Both the position numbers and the translations under genes were made by a program. DNA of 64,000 nucleotides, taken from Rutidosis leptorrhynchoides (Eukaryota; Streptophyta; Magnoliopsida; Asterales; Asteraceae). Below the pieces are notes generated by a model. It did not search any database. It was not told where the DNA came from and saw nothing but the letters and a program-made list of their open reading frames with translations. Every line of letters starts with the position of its first letter. The first letter of the stretch is position 1. Of this stretch, positions 9,500 through 23,362 are shown piece by piece. Where the stretch lies: positions 356,616,001 through 356,680,000 of the forward strand of contig NC_092337.1 in the NCBI RefSeq assembly GCF_046630445.1, in the 5' to 3' direction.

Positions 9500-12372
9500 T
9501 GTAACAACCCAAACCAAACCACGACAATTCCCGTTAAATTTCACAACAAAAAAAAAATTTCTGGTGCAGTTCATTTGCGCGGTGCGCCAGGTGGGTGCGC
9601 GGCGCGCCAAACCACCTGGACAGCCCGCTGCCCCCGGAAGTCAATTTAACGAAAATGTTTGACTAGTTCCCGACATTTTTAGCCAAAACGCTTTTAACCA
9701 TAAATTCATATATATAAAACTAGCACGTTTAATTAATAAAATTGAGTTTACGAAGCGGGTCCCACAACGACCCATTTTACCACCTTAAGTACCGAAATAC
9801 AATATTTGACCAAAAGACTTTTAATACAACAAAGCCGAGCATGGCGATTGGGAATACGCTACCCAATCCTAAATGATCCAAAAGTAAGTCACTAAAGCAA
9901 CTATGCACGTCTTCTAGTCCTCGCGCTTACCCGAGCCACCAATCCACATGCGATCTATAAAAAGAGTCAACAACGAGAGGGTAAGCTAACGCTTAGTGAA
10001 TGATAATATACTACATACATATATATGCATAAAATGGACACGCCACATAAATAAACAAATACCGCATACCGGAGCGTCCAAGCCTAAAGTCAAGCTAATC
10101 TAAGTATACCATACGATCACTAAGCAACAAGCTAATAATACCATCAATAAGGTAAGTTCACCAACGTCAATGTGAACAACGCCAATAACTACCCCCGGAG
10201 GGTTAACTACATCACGACAACACAACATTAATCACGAATTAGCAATTCGACAATCATGCAACATATCGTGCATATACCAATAACAGCAAGTCCACAATAG
10301 CTAGCAATACCAAAAGCATATAGTTCATAATTAAATATGCCAATACATAACTCATACAACCATGGTTAACCAAGTACACAAGAGAACGGTACATGAAAGT
10401 CCGTTGGAGTTCATAACATCCACTAGTGTTACTTACACACCGCGTAATCACTAGTCCCCCGGGTGATGTCTTAAACACCGCGACTACCTCACCCTTACAA
10501 CAATGTGGCGTCTTAAACACCGCGACGAATCCACACTTCATTCAATACAATGAGTGGTGTCTTGAACACCGCGACACTTCCACTCCCATGACATTGTGGT
10601 GTCTTAAACACCGCGACAATACCACAAGTCAATTACACAATGAGTAGTGTCTTAAACACCGCGACAATACTACTCGTCAATTCCACAATGAGTAGTGTCT
10701 TAAACACCGCGACAATACTACTCGTTAATTCCACAATGAGTAGTGTCTTAAACACCGCGACAATACTACTCGTTTCATAGAACGTGGTGTCTTAAACAAC
10801 GCGACAATACCACATTCGTACAACACAATTAAATACATTACATACATATACGCATAATTATTCCACTCACAACCACGTGTGATAACGTACACCCAAAATG
10901 TGTACTTTGCCAAAGGTAGTCAACCAAAACGCACAACCGTGCCAATTGGACCTATGCACAAGTCCATCAAATACACCTATATGTGAAGTGAGCTCTAAAG
11001 CCGAGAATCACTTCACCCGACCCGCACCCATCCTACACATACATATGCATATAGGATATTAACACTCACCTTGAAGTCTTGATGAAAGCTTCCAAATAAT
11101 CTGCAACTCGCCAATGGAAAATACCTATTCCATTATCATAATTACAACAATACACTTAGAATGGATTCACAAATCAACCCAAATTGACACTTAGTGCAAA
11201 TTTGACCCAAATGCACTTCCAAGTACAAAACGCGCCCAAAATTAACCAATAATCACTAACACAAGTGAGAATGGTCTTAATACGCCAATTAAACCCGATC
11301 ATAGGTGTTAAACACCTATCTTGCCCAAAATGACACTTAAACCCTAGTTTGACCCATAAGAAGTCAATATCACGCTATTAGCAAGTTTTGACACCAAAAC
11401 ATATTTAACTCGGTTTAACACTTCAACTTAATCCATTTTAAGTTTATAAACTTTGTTAAATCGCCAATTGGGTCATAATCACCACCAAACCCTAATTTGA
11501 CCCAAAGTCAAAGTTAGTCAACCAAATAACCCTAAATAGGTTTCAATACTTCCACAATCACTAAACCTAGTGATTAAACCCAATTTCAAGTTCTAAACAT
11601 AACCAAATTGTTCACCAAACCGAAATCCACCAACAATAACAATAAACCCGATTACTAGCATCACTAAAGTCACTTCATGAGTCTAAATGGGTTTATCAAC
11701 AAATCAAGTTCAAACCCTAACTTGAATAGCAAAATCAACAAATCAAATTCGGAGTTAGAACTTACCAATACCGCCAAAATGATGCCGTTGACGAGTGGAA
11801 CAACTTTAATACCCGAGGTTTGACCCGAAACACCCTTCTTCTTCTCCAAATTGGAGCTCTCTCTCTCTAAAACTCTCCTCTCACTCTAGGGTTTGAAGAT
11901 GAGAGTGTTTGATGAGTGAAATATGATCCAAACTGATCAAGGGATCAGTTTTGATGACCCTAAACCGACCCCAAGTGAAAAGACCAAAGTACCCTTCATT
12001 TAAAGCCTTTAAAAAGGCTAAAAATTGCTTCAGCAGTGATCGGCGCGCCGCGCCACAAGGTGGGGCGCCGCTCCAACTGACAGTTCAGTTTTCAGAAACT
12101 TGTTTTGGCCATAACTTTTTGACCGTAGCTCCGTTTTCGATGAATCAAATATCGTTGGAAACGTAATAAGATTTTTTTTCCAATGGTAAGGCTTTGAAAC
12201 ATTAACACCAACTTTATTTGGGGTTGAAAAGATACGTTCACTCCTTGTCACTTCAGACAATGTCCAGTTTCCTCCAACGTTCGAGCAAGCAACACGTACA
12301 TGCTTTCGTACACTTCATACATGCATAGTACACCATAAATACATTATCTACAATAAATATTTGGGTCTTACA
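9500..12372 (-). repeat. 5' LTR of element D (right in window)
   Basis: Length is 2873 bp, about 99.5% identical by eye to the copy at 3662-6534. It is flanked on the right by GTGTA (12373-12377). It carries the same hairpin array (10422-10813) and GGCGCGCC clusters (9581-9608, 12042-12069). Several small apparent ORFs here mirror the other LTR and have no coding support. Confidence 0.92.
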
Positions 12373-12377
12373 GTGTA

Positions 12378-14513
<2,136 letters not shown>

Positions 14514-15440
14514 TACCAGTATTCATCTTTAATGCTTCACTATTTTCCGTTGAGAGTGCCGATGTCTGTGCTCAGAATCAGAACTTGCTTTAGATCTACA
14601 TTTTCAAAGCAGCGAAACATGATTCGGTTATAATCAGAAGAGCTAGCCATTTGTCAAAAATAAACCTTTCGCACCTCCACTACTTCTACTTCACCACCAC
14701 TCTCACATCATCTTTACTATCACCCAAAAAACCAGAAAATGAGATCCCTTCCGAAAACCTGATGTTATAAACCTCTCAAGTATCATGGCAAAGGTCTTGA
14801 AAAAGTTTACCGGCAAAAAGTTTCTCGAGATGAAATCTCCAAAGAAAAAAAAATATATTCAAAGTTCTGAAAAAAAGAGCAGAACTTATAAAGAGAAACG
14901 CCGAAGAAGAACTTGACCGAAAATGATTATTAAATGAAGAAAAGTTCAAAAGTGCTTCTCAAAAATTTCAAGCACTCCTATCTATCCGAATAAAGGTCTG
15001 CATAAGGACTATATCACCCTTTTTCTCACCCATTAAAAATAACTTCACTACCACTCCAAAATTCCTTTCCATCATTGACAAATGACCTAGAAGCTATGGT
15101 TACTACCGCTCTCACATTAGTAGCAAGGATTTGAGTCTTTATCAAGCCTATGACAATGGGTTCAGCATGACTGGCTATGAGTGAATTCATTTCTTAGATC
15201 TATAGGGAACCCTAAACACTTGTGTGATTTGAGTGACCCGTGAAAGCTATCCTAAGTCGTGTAACCTCCTCGCATGCTTGCAGAGATAGTTTCAATCCTA
15301 ACATAAATGACTCACCTTATCTTTCGCTCTTATAATAAAAAGCAAACCGCTTAGGCTACTAGAAAAGAAACTCCGGAAAGATTTCTTAAGGTAAAATGAG
15401 AGTTTGCTTGAGGACAAGCAAAGTCTAAGTGTGGGATATT
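14514..15440 (+). mobile_element. Element F, 3' non-coding region
   Basis: Element F resumes after solo LTR E. No ORF is convincing. The 3' end reads GCTTGAGGACAAGCAAAG then CTAAGTGTGGGA, which matches the end of the internal regions of A (48176-48211) and B (45275-45307) almost word for word. This places F in the same broad family. Confidence 0.7.
15427..15436 (+). other. Polypurine tract of element F
   Basis: AAGTGTGGGA sits four bases before the LTR start TGATATCGGC, in the position expected for the plus-strand primer, and matches the tracts of A and B. Confidence 0.75.
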
Positions 15441-17365
15441 TGATATCGGCTAAAAAGTCACATTTTCACCCCGGTATTAAGGCCTAAAAGCAAGAAAGAT
15501 TCGAACTTTATCGGCAAAATACCCACTTTGTCAGTTAGAATTGAAGAGCAAGTAATTATGAAGACGGTACAAAAAAATCAAGAGAATCGGAGCTAAAACG
15601 AAGATTCTAGAGCGAAAAAGGTGAAAGACAAGAAATCAAGTTACGATCCAGGGAATCAGCAAGCCAAACGGCCTGCCAGACGGCTTTCCTGTCTCACAAA
15701 CGGCCTGCCACATGCCCCAGTTAAACGGCCCTTACAAACGGCTTGGTCTGGCAAACGGCCCTTGCAAACGATCCCTGCAAACGGCCTGCCAGCCGTTTGC
15801 AGGTAAATTTCTTGCTTATTTAACGGGTCTTTGTCATTCATTCCAACACACACTTCAATTCACTTCTTTCTCTCTCTTATACAATATTAATCATACTTTC
15901 AAGGTCTTTGACTCTGTGTGGGAAACCTAGTACCCGGAGAAGAACGCCGAAGATTGTATTAGGAGCGGTCTGGAGTTTGAAGTTGTTACTTTTGTATTCG
16001 GAACTCATTTAATCTACTGGTACTCATATCCCTTATCTTTATATAATGTCTTCTCTCATTATGTTCTGTGATGTTGCTACCATGATTAGTAAGTAGTTAT
16101 ATTTAGTGTATGCTATGATGTAACCAGTTATAATGCCGAAATAATGTTATGGTTTGTGTATGTTATTAAAATGCTTTCCGATTATGCTTTAAACTCAATC
16201 GCTTTTCCAAATAATAGAACGTAGTTATTGCCTCTGCTACTGAGAAGTCGCGAAGCCCGATTCAGAGTACACTATCTGTGTCACCCCTTGGTAAGAGAAG
16301 TCTATCGAATACAACGTAAGATCGACTGAGGCACACCGGTTGTAGTAAGTCTATCAAGCTTTGGATTCTGACTGAGGACTCTTTCGTAGTGAAACATCTG
16401 ACTAGACCATTAGTACATTGTCAGTCCCAGATCATGCTAGTGTAGTCACCAAGCATATAAACTTCGTACGTGCATGCTGAAGTACAACGATTGTTGTAAG
16501 CTGTACCTCTGCTAAGTAAGGCCATGGAACCCGGTCAGTGTTGATTAGTACACTGCACCATAACGCGGTCTCAAGCATTAAACCCCGCCTGAGGGATTCC
16601 TAGTTAATAAGGAACTGTTTATTCAAGCACATAAAGGATTGGACCGTTAGGATAACCGAACGTGTTCATGGAAGTCAACCTGACTTGGTCATGGTGTTCT
16701 TTATGGTTGAACTCTTTTTAAGGGCCTAACTACCTTTTAAAACCAATCATTAACGAAAGCATTGAAACACATCACGTCTCTCTGATATGGTAAACCCTGT
16801 ATTATATTATGCTTAAGAAAGTTTAGACCTTTGTGGAATGTTAATACGTCACTTAACCGAGTCGCTCAATTGGATGAGCCATCTGAACGTGTATGCCTGT
16901 AGTCAGACTATACGGGCGTCGGGGGTAAGCGACGTTGCTGTCTATTCAGAATCTCCAAGCCTATCGCATTACCCAGTGACATGTCTTACGACAGGGCGTT
17001 TAGGACCAGTGTAACGAATACAAGGCCTCTGCCTATTCATGAGCCAGGATTCCATAATCTTGGCAGAATAACTGATGAAATCATAGTATGCACTTGTTTT
17101 AACCTTATTTGAATTACGAATTTTATTGCATTTACTTTATCTGTCCTATAAACTTGAAAAACCCAAAATTAGGTAACCACTACTCCTTCATAACTATTTT
17201 AAGCTTTAAATATAGGTTCGATTCTACTAATATTTTAAAAATACGACACTAGGTCATACTTCCCTTACTCATAATAAGGAGTAGTACGATTTAGGCCCCG
17301 CTAAATATAAATTTAAAACAGTACCCCCCTCTTGGTAACTGATTCTGACATGTTGCGACCTAACG
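15441..17365 (+). repeat. 3' LTR of element F
   Basis: Begins TGATATCGGC right after the polypurine tract. Its length of about 1.9 kb resembles LTRs A and B. The right end is not certain: it is set where LINE1 coding sequence begins, and no matching 5' LTR is in the window. A TATA-like TATTTAA lies at about 15816-15822. Confidence 0.65.
15661..15803. repeat. AAACGGC repeat cluster with 11-bp hairpin in LTR F
   Basis: About eight copies of AAACGGC, often followed by CTGCCA, sit just upstream of the TATA-like box. The last forms a perfect 11-bp stem, CTGCAAACGGC (15775-15785) with GCCGTTTGCAG (15792-15802), around the loop CTGCCA. Confidence 0.8.
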
Positions 17366-17475
17366 ACATCGCACAAATAAAAGCGTCCGTTTCGGCAATA
17401 TCAGTGCACTTGATGTTGAAATAGAGAATGCCCGAATCGAAGCAACAGAGTGGGAGAAAAAGGCTGAAGAAGGCC
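17366..17475 (+). pseudogene. LINE1 ORF2, 5' fragment before element A
   Basis: In frame this encodes a stretch ending VEIENARIEATEWEKKAEEG, the region between the endonuclease and RT of plant L1 elements; LINE2 has the same region at about 56560-56700. The frame crosses directly into 50152 if element A and one copy of its AGGCC duplication are removed. Upstream of about 17366 the frame is closed, so the LINE copy is 5'-truncated here, as is usual for LINE insertion. Confidence 0.7.
17471..17475. repeat. Target-site duplication of element A, left copy
   Basis: AGGCC immediately before the LTR, matching AGGCC at 50147-50151 immediately after the 3' LTR of A. Confidence 0.9.
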
Positions 17476-17659
17476 TGAAAGTGCTCCAAATGAACATATA
17501 TTTAGGCACAATATCCTTCCAATATGTAAAGCTTTTAGTTGTAATTGTTCTATTTTTATGTAATATTCGTTTAAATAAATAAGTGCGAAGACAAAAGAAG
17601 AAACGACGATTTGAAGACGCAAATGACCAAAAAGCTTAAATGTACAAGATATAATTCAA

Positions 17660-17836
17660 GTGGTTCAATTTAATGATGACAAACGTCTAAAAATTACAAG
17701 AGTGCAAGCCGCGGAACGCAAAGTACAAGATATTAAAAAGTACGAAAGGACGTTCGAAAATCTGGAACCGGGACATGAACCAACTATCAACGCGCGACGC
17801 AACGGAGCTAAAATTACAAGTCAACTATGCACATAA
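17660..17836 (+). other. Conserved short open frame in U3 of LTR A
   Basis: A 58-codon frame beginning VVQFNDDKRLKITRVQAAER and ending ITSQLCT is open here and aligned without indels to LTR B (26288-26470, 45497-45679). The 3' LTR copy of A has a TAG at the ILK/Y position. There is no ATG start and no known domain. It may be only shared LTR sequence. Confidence 0.35.
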
Positions 17837-17939
17837 ATATAATATAATATATAAATAATTCTTAAAATTATATATATTATATTATATATTAATAAAACGT
17901 CGGCAAAACTATAAAACAAAGTGATTGGGCTGGATCGAG

Positions 17940-17992
17940 CTGGCCATGCGATCGCATGGCCAGGATGCCTAAAATCCATGCGATCGCATGGA
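17940..17992. repeat. Paired CATGCGATCGCATG palindromes, LTR A
   Basis: A perfect 24-bp palindrome at 17940-17963 and a perfect 18-bp palindrome at 17975-17992 share the core CATGCGATCGCATG. They lie immediately upstream of the TATA box. The same core recurs twice in the leader at 19662-19711. Confidence 0.9.
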
Positions 17993-18075
17993 GGGAAAAT
18001 CCTGGTAAAGTCTATAAATCGAGCAGTTTTTGGACGAATTTTACACACATCTTTTTCTTTTCCTTCTCTGTAAGA

Positions 18076-18173
<98 letters not shown>

Positions 18174-19461
18174 TTATTTATTTATTTATTTATTTATAAT
18201 TTAAAGTTTAATTTAAGTTTAATAATAATTGGGTTATTGTAAGAAATGTTTTAAGGTTTTGTAAGTCGGAACTCTGTCCGTGTAACGCTACGCGATTAAT
18301 CACCACTGTAAGCTATGTTCTTCCTTTTTAAATTAATGTCTCGTAACTAAGTTATTATTATACTTATTTGAGCTGAAGCAATCGTGATGTTAGACTAAAT
18401 ATTAAGACGGGGTTATTGGATTTTGTACCATAATTAAGGTTTGGACAAAAGACCGACACTTGTGAACATTGGACTATTGACTATTAATAGGTAGGGGGTA
18501 TTGTCTAATCGAATGACAACTCATTGGAATCTGTCGAACCCATCTTCAAATTAGTTAATCTAATAATTATTAAATTGATTACGAATGTCCTATTTAGTGA
18601 CGTTTATACGACATCGTTTACAATCATTTAATTAATTATTCGGGTTGGGTAATTGATTTTTCATTCTGATCAAGTGGGTAAATTAATATTCATATCTCAT
18701 TAAAACAGGGGTGGATTACATACAAGGATAATTGGTGTAATTGTTAACAAAGTAATAAAACCTTGGATTACACGCAGTCGATAACCTGGTGTAATCATTA
18801 AACAAAGTATTAAAACCTTGTTACAGTTCGAATCCCTAATTAGTTGGAATATTTGACTTCGGGAATAAGGTTAATTTGACGAGCATTTTATAATTATGAC
18901 CGATGGACTATTATGGACAAAAACCAAATAGGTATCAAATAATCCAGGACAAAGGACAATTAACCCGGGTAACAATTAATTAAAATCAAAACGTCAAACA
19001 TCATGATTACGGAAGTTTAAATAAGCATAATACTTTTATTTCATATTTCATCGTACCTTTATTTACTGTCATTTTAATTACTACAATTTACTTTATCGCA
19101 ATTTAAATTCTGTCATTTATATTATCGTCATTTATTTTTACGCTTTATTTAAAAATCGACAAACCGGTCATTAAACGGTAAAAACCCCCTTTTATAATAA
19201 TATTACTATATATAATTATATATATTTTATATAAATATAGTTGTTAAAAATATAGCGTTAAACTCAGCTAGCTCCCTGTGGAACGAACCGGACTTACTAA
19301 AAACTACACTACTCTACGATTAGGTACACTGCCTATAAGTGTTGTAGCAAGGTTTGGGTATATCTAAATCCGTAAATTAATTAAAACTTGTATCATATTT
19401 CATAGTATTTCGTAGTAAAAATAATAGTATTTCGTACTACACCTCGCACACATCAAGGTTT

Positions 19462-19479
19462 TGGCGCCGCTGTCGGAGA
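19462..19479 (+). other. Primer-binding site of element A (tRNA-Asp type)
   Basis: TGGCGCCGCTGTCGGAGA lies six bases after the 5' LTR. It matches the complement of the plant tRNA-Asp(GTC) 3' end with three mismatches; this is the primer typical of Tat/Athila elements. Confidence 0.8.
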
Positions 19480-20635
19480 CCCGAAAGCGAAACGCTTTAT
19501 AAATTTTTTTTATTAAGTTTTAATTTATTGTCATAAAAATACGTTTTAAATATTAAAAATAAAAAATTTAAAACATAAAAAAAGTAAAACGTAAAAAATA
19601 AATATAAATAAGTATTCGAGCCTGGTACTGTAGCAGCCCAAGACCTGGCCTGGTATCCGAAGCCATGCGATCGCATGGCCCTGCCACATAAAACTCATGC
19701 GATCGTATGAGGCTGTCTGACAGGTCTGATCCCAGCAATTATTACGTAGTCGGGTTTTATTATTAATTATTATTATTAATTAACCCTAATTAGGTTTAAA
19801 TAATTAATTAGTTTTTAAATTTAGTTTTAATTTATATTTCGTAATATTAAGTTTTAATATTATTATTAATTATATAAATTCACACTTTTATAAAATAAAT
19901 ATAAAAATAATATTTTTATAAAAATAAGTAATTTTATTACTTTTTATATCTTTTTATAAATTGTATATTTTAATCGTTTAATTCGTAATTTTATAATTTT
20001 TCGTTCGTAATTAGTTTTAATCTAGTATTTTGCCATAGTTTATTTTTATTTCTAGATTTTTAGGCTTTGCCATAAAATCCCTTAAGTGCTTTTTCTTTAG
20101 ACTAAGATTTATGTGCTTTAGAATTTTGCGACGCCGTTTTAAGATTTTAGTACTTTTTAAGTTATTGCCGTTTTGGATATAGAATTCCTTTTAAGCTTTA
20201 ATACATTTAGACGTAAGTTTTAATTTTTAGTTTTTAGACTTTTAAGTTTCGACGCTTATTTTCTTATTTTTATTTTTCGACTGTTTGTTTTTCGACACTT
20301 ATTTTTCGACCTTTTATTTTTCGACATTTTTCGAAGCGCTCTTTTTCTTTCTTATTTCTCGACGCTCTAGTTTTTAGGACATAGAATTTTCTATTTCTTC
20401 TCTAAAAATTCAAAACGAAAAATTATTTTAAGCGGTTAAATTGATAGACATCCAAATTTTCTGGTTCGTAGTAATAGTTGGATTTGTTAGTGGCGAGTTG
20501 TGGGCTTCCGATTTAAAGGGTCCTGGCTACCTGCTGCATCTATTGGCTATTTGAAACGTGGGAAAAATCAGAAAAGTCTATTAATTTGATAACTTATATA
20601 ATTTTTATCTTTATAACTAATAGGATATTCAGTGA
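19480..20635 (+). other. Leader of element A
   Basis: AT-rich untranslated leader of about 1.15 kb between primer site and gag. It contains the palindromes GCCATGCGATCGCATGGC (19662-19679) and an imperfect CTCATGCGATCGTATGAG (19694-19711), then pyrimidine/AT-rich DNA. A near-identical block runs from about 20040 to the gag start in element B (28600-29190). Confidence 0.7.
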
Positions 20636-21820
20636 ATGCACCGAGCAAAACGTTCACCACCTTTCATTCGTTCACCACCTGTAACTCGATCAAGACATCT
20701 AGCCAATATTATCGCTGTTGATTTTTATTTAGAATCATCATCTAGTCAAACAAGTACTCCAACTCAAAATCCCGATAATCCATTTTTTGAACCCGACTTC
20801 AAAATTGAAAACCCGGAGGATATTCAAGAACAATTCCAAGATCCAGAACCACTAATCATTCCTCCTGAACCACAAACCGTTAAATCAGAATCCTCTAGTG
20901 ATTCGTATTCAACAATTTCAATTATGGAAGTAACGAAACCTCTAAGTATGGAAGATCGAATGAGAGCCACACGCACGGGCCAAGGTTACGCCATTATTAA
21001 GCCAGACATCAATGCGCCAGATTATGAAATCAAAGGACAAATCCTACACATGGTAACTAATCAATGCCAATATAGTGGTACGCCAAAAGAAGATCTAAAC
21101 GAACATCTTCAAACCTTTAATAAGATCTGTACTCTATTCAAAATAAGAGAAGTTGAGGATGAACATATCTATCTCATGTTATTTCCCTGGACTTTAAAGG
21201 GAGAAGCCAAAGATTGGTTAGAATCGTTACCCGAAGGAGCGATTGATACATGGGATGTGTTAGTTGAAAATTTTCTTAAACAATTCTTTCCGGTATCTAA
21301 AGCCGTGAGACTTCAAGGAGAAATAGTTACGTTCACGCAAAAGCCAAATGAAACATTATATGAGGCGTGGACAAGATTCGGAAAATTGTTGAGAGGATGT
21401 CCTCAACATGGTTTAGATACTTATCAAATAGTACAAATATTCTACCAAGGATGCGATATTACTACACGAAAAGACATCGACATAGCAGCTGGTGGTTCCA
21501 TTATGAAGAAAACCGCAACTGAAGCTCACAAAATTATTGATAACACAGCCTCCCACTCACATGAGTGGCACCAAGAAAAAGATATTTTTCGTTCATCTAA
21601 AGTGGCTAGAGCCGATTCTAGCCATGACTTTGATTCCTTTTTCGCAAAAATAGATGCTTTCGAGAGACGAATGGAAAAGATGAATAAAGATATTCACGCA
21701 ATACGAATCAGTTGTGAGCAATGCAGTGGACCACACTTAACGAAAGATTATCACATTGAGCAAACGATGGAACAACGTGAGAATGTTTCCTACATGAACC
21801 AAAGGCCGGGAAATAATTAA
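20636..21820 (+). CDS. Gag protein of element A (Tat/Athila type)
   Basis: The ORF has 394 codons. The first 110 residues are variable and Ser/Pro/Glu-rich. Residues about 140-320 are the gag core, with EDLNEHLQTFNKICTLFKI, LMLFPWTLKGEAKDWLESLP, TWDVLVENFLKQFF, EIVTFTQKPNETLYEAWTRF and LLRGCPQHGLDTY, all in the order seen in Tat/Athila gag. A zinc-knuckle relic follows (CEQCSGPHLTKDY), with Tyr where the last Cys should be. The frame stops at 21818-21820, but recognisable gag tail sequence continues beyond, so this stop is premature. Gag forms the particle that packages element RNA. Confidence 0.88.
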   Translation: MHRAKRSPPFIRSPPVTRSRHLANIIAVDFYLESSSSQTSTPTQNPDNPFFEPDFKIENPEDIQEQFQDPEPLIIPPEPQTVKSESSSDSYSTISIMEVTKPLSMEDRMRATRTGQGYAIIKPDINAPDYEIKGQILHMVTNQCQYSGTPKEDLNEHLQTFNKICTLFKIREVEDEHIYLMLFPWTLKGEAKDWLESLPEGAIDTWDVLVENFLKQFFPVSKAVRLQGEIVTFTQKPNETLYEAWTRFGKLLRGCPQHGLDTYQIVQIFYQGCDITTRKDIDIAAGGSIMKKTATEAHKIIDNTASHSHEWHQEKDIFRSSKVARADSSHDFDSFFAKIDAFERRMEKMNKDIHAIRISCEQCSGPHLTKDYHIEQTMEQRENVSYMNQRPGNN

Positions 21821-23353
21821 CAAAATAATTATCAACCGCCAAGGCCAAACTTCAATCGAAATCAAAACATTCTTTACAATCCAAATGGACCCAACAATAA
21901 CTCGTATAACCAATAAGGTCCGAATAACCAACCAACTCAAAATAACACTTTCAATCAACAAAGACCTAGCTTGTATAAACCACCACAACAAACCGAAGAG
22001 AAAAAAGCCAAATCTAGAAGAAATGATGGCAAAGCTAATGGAATCTCAAACACAATTTATTACATCTCAAACCCAAACAAATGAGAGGTTTGATCAGTCA
22101 TTAAGAACTTAACAAGCTTCCATTTTAAATCTAGAAAAACATGTAGGTACTCTTGCTAGCATGATGAGTGGGAAGGAACAAGGAAAGCTACCGAGTAATA
22201 CTGAAGTAAATCCTCTAAATAAAAACGTTAATATGGTATCATAAATTCTGAAAAACCAGCATAAGAAGATGGGAAGGTTTTAGATGTGAGTAACAATGAA
22301 GAAGTTACAACACCACCACCACCCGAGTATGTAAAGCCAGTGGTGACACCATACAGACCACCCATCCCGTTTCTAAGAAAAGGAGTTGAGTATGAGCAAG
22401 TAATAGGTAATAAAGTTTGTGATACCTCTGGAAAGAAGAAGAAGAAGAATAAGAAAATGTAAGAAACAAAAACCGTAAATATAAACCCGGTGAAGACAGT
22501 TCCACCAAAACTTCCACCCAGGTTGGGTGATCCGGGTGAATTTATTGTTCCTTGTCTACTTAGTGATTGTGTCATGTATGATGCACTAGCAGATTTAGGT
22601 GCAAGTGTGAGTGTTATGCCTCTTTCATTATATAAGAGATTAGTATTAGGTGAGTTAAGTCCAACAGAGATGATTGTTCGACTCTTTGATCAAACCATTA
22701 GGCACCCAGTTGGAATTGCTGACAACCTACCCGTTCAAGTAGGTAATTTAACATTTCTAGTCGAATTTATTGTCATTGACATATAAGAGGACCCAAACAT
22801 TCCTCTAATTTTAGGTCGACCATTCTTAGCGTCCACCGGGGCGTTATTTGATGTAAGAGAGGGTAGAATGACACTTAGTAATGATGAAAAATCGATCACC
22901 TTTGTGAGTCGAAACACTAAATCTCCACCAACCAAAACTGTTGAACCAACAAAAACGATTGGTAAGAACCATATTGTTTTACCAACTCCAACGGTAGTGC
23001 TTAACAATAATAAAACGCCTAAGTGTAGGGAAGATGAAGCAACACCTAATGATGACCTGATAACAAAGAACCCCGTTGTTGATACGAAATTAAATGACCC
23101 CGTTATTAATAGTTCAATCAAGAAACTTATTAAACGGATTCGTGATACTAGAACCAAGGGGAACTTTAAGTTATGTAACCGGTTAGTATCCAATCTATCG
23201 CCTAAAGAAAAAGCGAAACTAGTTGAATTTGTGGATATTACACAGGAATCCGACCAATGGCTTAAAGCAAAAGTCACAGATATGCAAGTTGATTATGGTT
23301 CAAAGAAAATTGACGATAAAGTTAATCACAATTTCGACACCACAGCTACCTAA
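21821..23353 (+). pseudogene. Decayed gag tail and protease of element A
   Basis: Gag tail sequence (EEMMAKLMESQTQFITSQTQ near 22020-22080) is in a shifted frame with several stops. A protease domain follows at about 22490-22860, with LPPRLGDPGEFIVPC, the active-site motif ALADLGASVSVMP and LILGRPFLASTGALFDV. A TAA at 22784-22786 splits it. After the protease a Lys-rich segment runs to a stop at 23351-23353 (TAA preceded by DTTAT). No RT motif follows. The number of stops and shifts says that the region is no longer functional. Confidence 0.8.
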
Positions 23354-23362
23354 GTGTGGGGA
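23352..23362 (+). other. AAGTGTGGGGA motif, copy 1 of element A
   Basis: Overlaps the stop of the protease-region ORF. Further copies lie at 24218-24228, at 24477-24486 (one base shorter) and at the true polypurine tract 48201-48211. Confidence 0.7.

Larger units (their letters stand above)
3662..12372 (-). mobile_element. Gypsy element D, gag-only, minus strand
   Basis: A complete insertion of 8711 bp: two LTRs of 2873 bp each, the GTGTA duplication, an initiator-Met primer site and a polypurine tract, all read on the minus strand. Between the LTRs only a gag ORF (8338-9060) is recognisable. Protease, RT, RNase H and integrase are absent, so the element must have moved using proteins from another copy. 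About 14 LTR differences counted by eye suggest a recent insertion. Its non-coding DNA is unusually rich in perfect hairpins. Confidence 0.9.
17476..19455 (+). repeat. 5' LTR of element A
   Basis: Starts TGAAAGTGCTCC and ends CACACATCA, 1980 bp. It contains the palindrome cluster at 17940-17992, a TATA box (TATAAAT, 18013-18019) about 20 bp downstream, and an (AT)n microsatellite at about 18080-18170. Near the end is the block GCTCCCTGTGGAACGAACC, shared with LTR B. Confidence 0.9.

Noticed and set aside
17956-18242. Tyr-Ile repeat frames (also 48701-48927)
   Set aside because: They are translations of (AT)n microsatellites in LTR A.
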